DNA of 64,000 nucleotides from Ampullaceana balthica (lineage: Eukaryota > Mollusca > Gastropoda > Lymnaeidae), in the NCBI GenBank assembly GCA_944989445.1, contig CALYLW010000281.1:661824-725823 (forward strand), read 5' to 3'. Shown one piece after another: positions 52,101 through 61,100 of this stretch. Positions within the stretch are counted from its first letter, which is position 1; each line of letters opens with the position of its first letter. Both the position numbers and the translations under genes were made by a program. A model generated the notes under the pieces. The model was not told the origin of the DNA and ran no database searches. It saw only the letters and a program-made list of their open reading frames with translations.

Positions 52101-55100
52101 TTTTAGAGCACAAGTAAGTAAAGTTTCACATAGATTAAATTTAAAAAATTATTATCTATTAAACCTAACAATATTTATTAACTTGTATTTAGCAGTTACT
52201 GTGTTTAATGAATGAGTCAGATATCTAATTGCATTAATCTGTAGATACATAGTCTACTAAATTAACCCCTTTACACGGTAGACCCGACTATAATCGTCCA
52301 AATGATATTATGATCTGCAGTATGCGGCAGACCCAATTATTCTCGTCCAAAATGCTATGATGTAGTTACAGTGCTCAAAACTATGGGAAGCCATAGTCCT
52401 CAAAAATACCTAAATATTTTATTTTGATGGTAAAGAAACAATCAAATTTTTTTGTACACTATGACTTCTTCGGTCTACCGTACTGTTTTAGATTTATTCG
52501 CCAAATAAGGGTTAGTTTAAAAAATTTTAATAGCCGGTAAAGGGGTTAATGAGCACTCTTGCTAAATTTAAAATGTAGTTGTGACAACATATGACAAAAA
52601 TGTAAGTGAATGACACTATCACATTTTGTGACCCGTTGTCATTATGATAAAATACCAAGAGTGAACAGACATCTCCTCTCCCAAAGTTTGTTTGAGCAAA
52701 GCTTAGATAGGAAGAAAAAAAAATTAATTTAAAATAAAAATTATAATTAATTTTTTAGATACTTAATTGGATGAGCTTTAATGTTTACCTTGGTAGAGAG
52801 GTTATTTTATTCTCTTCATTAATTATATTTACTTTGTTATATCTTTAAAGAAAATTTTCAAAATTATTAAGAAATTAGAGTTGGATCACATTTTTCCCTT
52901 TCGAGTTTCTATGTAGCAAAGCCCAGAGGTATCACTAAGGTTGGTGTCATCCAGTGCGGTAGCTCATGGTGTCACCCCCTAATGACTTACCCTCATAGAC
53001 CTCCGAGTCTGCCAGTGCCGAATAATGGGAACATACAGAATTTTACATTTTGTGTCATCCCTTGTGATTGCGTCACCCTGTGGGGTCTGCACCCCCCCCC
53101 CTAGTGACGCCTCTGGCAAGCCCCACTTTTAATGTGTACCTTAGTAATAAATGAAAATATTGGTGTTTTAGTGTCACATTATGCTATTGTGTATTTAGAT
53201 TCTCCTGACACAAGATTCAGCCCGTGTGCACAGAGAGGTTCTCAAAAACATGCCTGTGCTGAGAAGACTGGCTAGAGCCAAACTGGACAATGAGCAGGTC
53301 AAACTGATGGGCAGTATACTGGACGACCTGGCTGAGTGAGTAGACACATTTTTAATTAATTTTTTGGATTGCCTAATCATTTAAGTGAGAGTTTGTGTCG
53401 AGATATGAGTTAATTTATTCAAACTAATGACTGAGTTAGTTGAAACATTATGAATTTTTTGTTTAATCTTGCAGTTGTATTAGAATTAATATCATAAACT
53501 ACGAAATGCAAAGCTGAATTCAATTTTATAAAAATAATTTTGAATTTTTCTACAATTAACCTTAGTGAAACTTATTTGACTTTTAATCAAGTTTAATGTC
53601 ACTAAGAAATAGGAGTCCTTACCTCATGAAGGTATTACATTCTTCTCTGATATCCATAATTTCTTTTCAATGTCAACTGATAAAATATCTACTACTTGTT
53701 CTAGATTTTGCCACCTCCCAATGACACCAGATGAACCTCATCCAATGAACCAAAACATTTTAATCAGCAATGGTAATGATTGTATATTACAATTTATTTC
53801 TTGTGTTTGATTTTTTAAAATAATAATTTAGCTTCTTTCGAAATTATAAATTGCAGGGAATTTCTATGGATTGAAAAAAAATGTTTAAGTTGGCCTCGTA
53901 TAAAAATAGTTTTAGAATTCAACTCTAACCTTATATTACATTTTTAAAAAAAATATTCACTTAATATCTATCTATATCTATCAGTTTCCACACTTAAATT
54001 GTCACATGAGGTTACACACATACACAGATAGATTTATACATGCGTCTCCAAAGTATATATAAATTTGTTTATTTTCAGACTTATCATCTCTACATTTTCA
54101 GCTAAAATTGAATTGTCCTGTGATTTATCAATAAATATTTATAAACTGTCGCTGTCTATTTTCAACAGGAATCTTGATCATCCTCTTTGACATTCTTGTT
54201 CAAGAAGTTGATATCAAACTTTTTGTGAGTATTCTTATTTCAAGTGATGAGAAATAAAGCACATCACAGTCAATGTTCCCTTTTTAGCTACCCGGCTGAG
54301 CAGATATCTTAGCGCTGCTGCGCAGTAGTTAAGAGATAACGCGCAGCAAATTTTGTAAAATATTGCACAAAAATAGATGTTGCACAGGAGGTTTTTTTTT
54401 ACTTTGCTCACAGAACAACAAACCTTATAGGAAACATTGATGACAGTCAAAGTTTTCTGTTATGTTATCATTTATATGTTTCTTGAAATCTAGTCATTTA
54501 AAAGATATTAATTTTAATTTAATAATTCTAGAATTGTTCACAGGAATAGTTAGCTATGACTGTTACTATCACAGGAATAGTTAGTTATGACTGTTACTAT
54601 CACAGGAATAGTTAGCTATGACTGTTACTATCACAGGAATAGTTAGCTATGACTGTTACTATCACAGGAATAGTTAGTTATGACTGTTACTATCACAGGA
54701 ATAGTTAGTTATGACTGTTACTATCACAGGAATAGTTAGCTATGACTGTTACTATCACAGGAATAGTTAGTTATGACTGTTACTATCACAGGAATAGTTA
54801 GTTATGACTGTTACTATCACAGGAATAGTTAGTTATGACTGTTACTAACTATCACAGGAATAGTTAGTTATGACTGTTACTATCACATGAATAGTTAGCT
54901 ATGACTGTTACTATCACAGGAATAGTTAGTTATGACTGTTACTATCACAGGAATAGTTAGTTATGACTGTTACTATCACATGAATAGTTAGCTATGACTG
55001 TTACTATCACAGGAATAGTTAGTTATGACTGTTACTATCACAGGAATAGTTAGTTATGACTGTTACTATCACAGGAATAGTTAGTTATGACTGTTACTAT

Positions 55101-58100
55101 CACAGGAATAGTTAGTTATGACTGTTACTATCACAGGAATAGTTAGTTATGACTGTTACTATCACAGGAATAGTTAGCTATGACTGTTACTATCACAGGA
55201 ATAGTTAGTTATGACTGTTACTATCACAGGAATAGTTAGTTATGACTGTTACTATCACATGAATAGTTAGCTATGACTGTTACTATCACAGGAATAGTTA
55301 GTTATGACTGTTACTATCACAGGAATAGTTAGTTATGACTGTTTTATCACAGGAATAGTTAGTTATGACTGTTACTATCACATGAATAGTTAGTTATGAC
55401 TGTTACTATCACAGGAATAGTTAGTTATGACTGTTACTATCACAGGAATAGTTAGCTATGACTGTTACTATCACAGGAATAGTTAGCTATGACTGTTACT
55501 ATCACAGGAATAGATAGCTATGACTGTTACTATCACAGGAATAGTTAGCTATGACTGTTACTATCACAGGAATAGATAGCTATGACTGTTACTATCACGG
55601 GAACCCTTGTCCTAAAGTTAACAGTAATATAAAAGTATTCAATAACTTAACATTTTGTTCATGTGAGAAAATACATGTAGCTGAGTTAATTAAATCCATT
55701 CATGATGAATCAATTCTAAAATAATATTTTTTTCATTGTTTGGATAAAAAAGTAAGGGACCTAGCATCTTTGATGAATCCCTTAATATAATTCCTCCATA
55801 CCCCAAATCATTGATTGTATCTTGAACTGTCTTGAAGGAATAGGATTAGTGTGATCAATCTGTATTGTTCTGGGCTAATCTCAGGATTTAAAAGAATAGA
55901 TGTTCTGTATGGGTTCCCTTACGTATATGAATACATTTAAAATAGATCTAAGCTGAACCAGTACTTTTAAATTATATTTTAGCTAAATCTGTACATGTTA
56001 ATTATATTTAAGCTAAATCTGTACATGTTAATTATATTTTAGCTAAATCTGTACATGTTAATTATATTTTAGCTAAATCTGTACATGTTAATTATATTTA
56101 AGCTCAATCTGTACATGTTAATTATATTTTAGCTAAATCTGTACATGTTAATTATATTTTAGCTAAATCTGTACATGTTAATTATATTTAAGCTCAATCT
56201 GTACATGTTAATTATATTTTAGCTAAATCTGTACATGTTAATTATATTTTAGCTCAAAAAACTTTTTTTTCAAAACATTTAAGCTAAAAATATTATTTTT
56301 CAAAACATTTAATCTAAACCTGCTCATTTTTCTGTTGGAACTTTTAAGCTAAACTGTTCTTTATTTTCAATTTATGTAAACTAAGTATGTATCATTTGCT
56401 TTAGAGTAATAGTTATTTAAACTTAAACAACAGCTTTTATTCAATTATAGCTAAAATAAATTGATCAGTCTTCCCTAACCAGCTCAACTTGCTGTTTGTT
56501 TATTTTGTTTCCTTTGTTCTACAGGAACAATATGGAGGCATGACTTCAGTGTTCAGAAAGACTTTGTATCTCCTCAAGTTGCTGGCCAGGGAGAATGAAG
56601 CTGTTCAGATGCACATTTTTGAGAGGCTGGATATTTTACTAGATGTCCGGGTAGTAGAGAGTGAACTAGCCATAGCTCTTAGAGAGGTAATCTAGATATA
56701 GCTCTTAGAGAGGTAATCTAGATATACAACTATCAGAGAGTTAATCTAGATATATAACTATCAGAGAGTTAATCTAGATATATAACTATCAGAGAGTTAA
56801 TCTAGATATATAACTATCAGAGAGTTAATCTAGATAGATTACTCTTGGAGAGTGAATAAGCCACAGCTTTAAGAGAGGTAATCTAGATATATAACTATTA
56901 GATTGGTTGTTGGTTTGTTTGTTTGTTTTTTTAATTTTTTTTGTTTTGCTTGACTTATACCTTTGATGGTTAAAAAAACCTATATATGCATTAAATAAAA
57001 CCTACATTTATCCATTGGTCATTAAAATAAAATGATTTATTCCTAAAGGATATTTTAAAAAAAGAAACTTATCCCTCAGAAAGGAAAACTTCATTAATAA
57101 AATTGAAAATTTTTTAAATTCTGAAAAAAGGGAAATTAATATTGACCTATTGTCAGTAAACTTATTATAATAATGACCAACAGACGTGTGAATTTACTAA
57201 GGTTTTTTTGTGTTCCAAGTTTCTCACATTTTATAAGTATATCTTTGATTTGATCCCATAATTAAAAAAAATAGGTTTATAATCTCTGAGTCCAGCATTA
57301 ATATATGATCACAGTAATTTGCTGGACACTGTCCATTCTACCTACCAACCCACCTCTTGGTTGAGTAATATTTTATTCATGACTCTGGTCAGCAATCTGA
57401 TGATTGACCTACTTCTTTGTGTGTTTGACCTGCCATCACAAACAGCTACTTTGTATCTCCAGGTTTTCTACGGAAACCAAAACACTTGTCTTAAGATCAA
57501 CCCAAGGCAAATTCAGAAGATTGTCAACAGAGCTGCTGACCTTCAAGAGAAAGGACCAGAGTTCCTTGACCTACTTTCCATGATCGTCAAAGTAGCCGGC
57601 ACAGATTTAACCCTGAAGCGGAACCAGGCCTATGTGATGAAGTACATCATGCAGAACTATAAAAAAGTTGCTTTTGTCCTTGACCTTCCCAGGGAGGAAA
57701 GGTGGGTCCTTCCTGATATGTGATTACATTCACAAAATACAGGAATAAACCACATTATTAATATGTATCACTGGATAGGGTTTATATCTCAGATTCATGT
57801 CATGTTAATGATGAACAAATCCAATTGCTCATTACCTAGTTTATATGAATATATTGAAAGTGCTGTGTAAAGTTTAAATGTTGCCACAATAGATTATATA
57901 TAACTGTACTTAATGCTGTGTAACTGGGTCAACTAATATTTCTCTCCCTTTAGAGAAGCCATCCTGACACAAGCTGACAAAATGTCACGTCTGCGTTACT
58001 ACATTTGTTTACTGGACCTCCTGGCAGCATGTGCTGAGGTATGTAGGGTTTTACCCAGAGGAATGTAGTGTTTTACCCAGAGGAATGTAGTGTTTTACCC

Positions 58101-61100
58101 AGAGGTATGTAGTGTTTTACCCAGTGGAATGTAGTGTTTTACCCAGTGGAATGTAGGGTTTTACCCAGAGGTATGTTGTGTTTTACCCAGTGGAATGTAG
58201 TGTTTTACCCAGAGGAATGTAGTGTTTTACCCAGAGGAATGTAGCATCTATCCTGAGGATGGTTTTGTAAACATTTTACATTATTGCTCACTTACAACTG
58301 TGCTTCAGAAAAGGTGATTCATTTAAATTCATTTAAACATCTAGATATGAACAGGGGTTTAATTGGGTGGTATCTGTGTGTGGAAGGCTCTCAATAATTC
58401 ATATCCTAGTTAAGCCAAGTGACCCCCTATGTGTCCCAGGGTATCTTATCTCATCTATACAGACGCTCCTTCTATGAAGAAGATAATTGCGTCCACAGAC
58501 CATGACGGATGATCTGTTGGCAAGTGATGCAGCGTTCACAGGCCATGGCTTTGTGGGTTCCACGCATTACCCAGCCGCCTAACTAGTGTTAGGTACCCAG
58601 GGTGTGGGGAAGGCTCTAAATGATTCATTTCCTAGTTAAGCCAAGTGACCCCGTATGTTTCCCAGGGTGAGAACCTCTTCATTGAGTCCCTGTGTCAGAC
58701 GATCCTTCCGATGGAAGACCTGCTGGCGATCCTCAACAACCCGGCTATAGACAACGTCCTGAAGAAACCGTTCCTCAGATGTCTTCATCACGTGTACATG
58801 AAGAGTACAGGAAACGTCGTGGACATGCAGACCAGCGAGATACCCCATGACACGTGAGTGAATGTTGTTCCAACATCTTATATTTAATGGTGTATTGCAG
58901 CTTTTAACAAATATGACTTATGCTTCTACATAGCGCTTATTCTCCAACACATGTGTGTTACAAAGACGAAATCATTTTATAATCATGGTCATTTTTAAGA
59001 AACCAGTCAATCAATTGATGAACTATAAAAATGTCTAAGGTTTATCTACAGTTACATTTTTGTTTTTTTATGAACTTACCTCTGTCAATGCTTGGTGGTT
59101 CAGAAATTAATGGCTTTCCCACTAATTAATCAAGCGCATTGGAATCTGTTTAGATTTGTTTATATTTTAGTCATTGGAACTGTTTGATATCTAGAGACTG
59201 TTACGAGAGATCTGCGTTACTAACTTACTAGTGATGTATTCACGGACACTAATAATATGTATATGCCCTGTTTATGGTCAATGTTTGCTCATATAAAGTC
59301 AAGATTCTGTCTGTATGTGAACTCAGTGCAATCTCATTATAAATATCTACTTATCAAGAAGATTTTGGTCATGAGTGTTATTATATCCATGAATGTTATT
59401 ATATCAATCAAGAATCTTATTATATAAATCGTGAATGCTACGTGCTCCGTGTCATACTAAACTTGTAATTCCTTCTCCACAAGTTTCCCTTTTCTCATTC
59501 ACACAATTATTCTGCATCAATAACATATGTTTACAAATATATCTATATAATATAATAATAATAACAACACATTTTCTAATTCTTTATTTAGAGTTCTTGT
59601 TTTATAACAACCTAACATATGTAACATGATGAAGTTCAGGCTAATAGTCCCCCAGACGGCTGGTATGATATGGGTCTGAATTAGTCAAAGAAAACATCAC
59701 AGTCTTTCATAGAACTATTTGTTTCAGTGGCCAGTTTTATGAGACGTGATCCCTGTGACCTCATGGGCTGAGTTGTGATTGATCCAACTGGCAATCAGCT
59801 TATAAACTTTGGTTTTGAAAAGTTCACGTTTATGTGGTTATAATTTTGTATTGACAAGTTCAATAGATGTGGGTTATAGTTATAGTTTGGTTTTGACAAA
59901 GTTCACTCGATGTGGTTATAGTTATAGTTTGGTATTGACAAGTTCACTCGATGTGGTTATAGTTATAGTTTGGTTTTGACAAGTTCACTCGATGTGGTTA
60001 TAGTTATAGTTTGGTTTTGACAAGTTCACTCGATGTGGTTATAGTTATAGTTTGGTATTGACAAGTTCACTCGATGTGGTTATAGTTATAGTTTGGTATT
60101 GACAAGTTCAATAGAAGTGGTTATAGTTTTATTTGACAAGTTCAATAGATGTGGTTATAGTTATAGTTTGGTTTTGACAAGTTCACTCATTGTGGTTATA
60201 GATTTGTTGAATGATTTTTGCAATACACTCATCACATTCCTAAAACACTGTAAGCCTAATGGAATTTATTAAACATACTGGAATCAAAATGCTTAATGTG
60301 CATAAATGAAGTTGCTGTCTTCATCAATAAGGTTTATCGTGGATGTTTCACTGTTATTTAAAATGAGAGATGTCTGTTCTTAACACAAATAGTTATTTCA
60401 AGCCCCATGAGAAAATGAATACCCCCCAGCCCTTTTGAAATTATTTGAGCTTGAATTTTAAGATGGACATCATGTTTCATCATGTTACTGTAACTTGTTA
60501 TTTACCATCATACTGCACCAAAAAGATAATCAACCAATTGTCTGTCCTTACACAATTTACCTCTTCTTTCTTCTCTCTCTCCTGTCTTCCTCCACCGTGG
60601 AACTACTTGTAAAGAACACGGACCAACACCTCGTGAGTCTGAATGATTTATTCTAATACTTGCAGTCAAAAACTATTTGAAACTCGTGTTGGAATGGAAT
60701 TTCTATAAATAGCTCTAGCATGGTATGGGTGGTCAGAGTCACTGCACTGTGCTGCTGTTCATGTTCCAAGGGCTGCCACTCACATCACTCTCATTGCAAT
60801 GTTTATTTCAACAACAGTTTTGACTGTATTTTTCAAGAGTATGCTCATTTTCTTTTTCTGATTACTTTTTTTTTCAGAATTTTTTTTAAAAAATCAAACT
60901 GTAAGCATTTGCTGAGAATATTAACCCCTGAAGAAATGCTGTGCAGTCTGTCGGCTGTTTTAGAATATACACAACATATAAGTAAAACTTGATAAATCAA
61001 AACGATAGAGAATAACTATTTAAAAAAGATTTGGAAGCTTTCAGAAAACAATAATAAAAAGAAGAGAAGATCATTTCATATCAGATATAAAAACATACTA

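Noticed and set aside
57319..57723. 134-residue ORF starting upstream of exon 29
   Set aside because: The first ~48 codons are intronic; the acceptor at 57462 gives the correct phase from exon 28.
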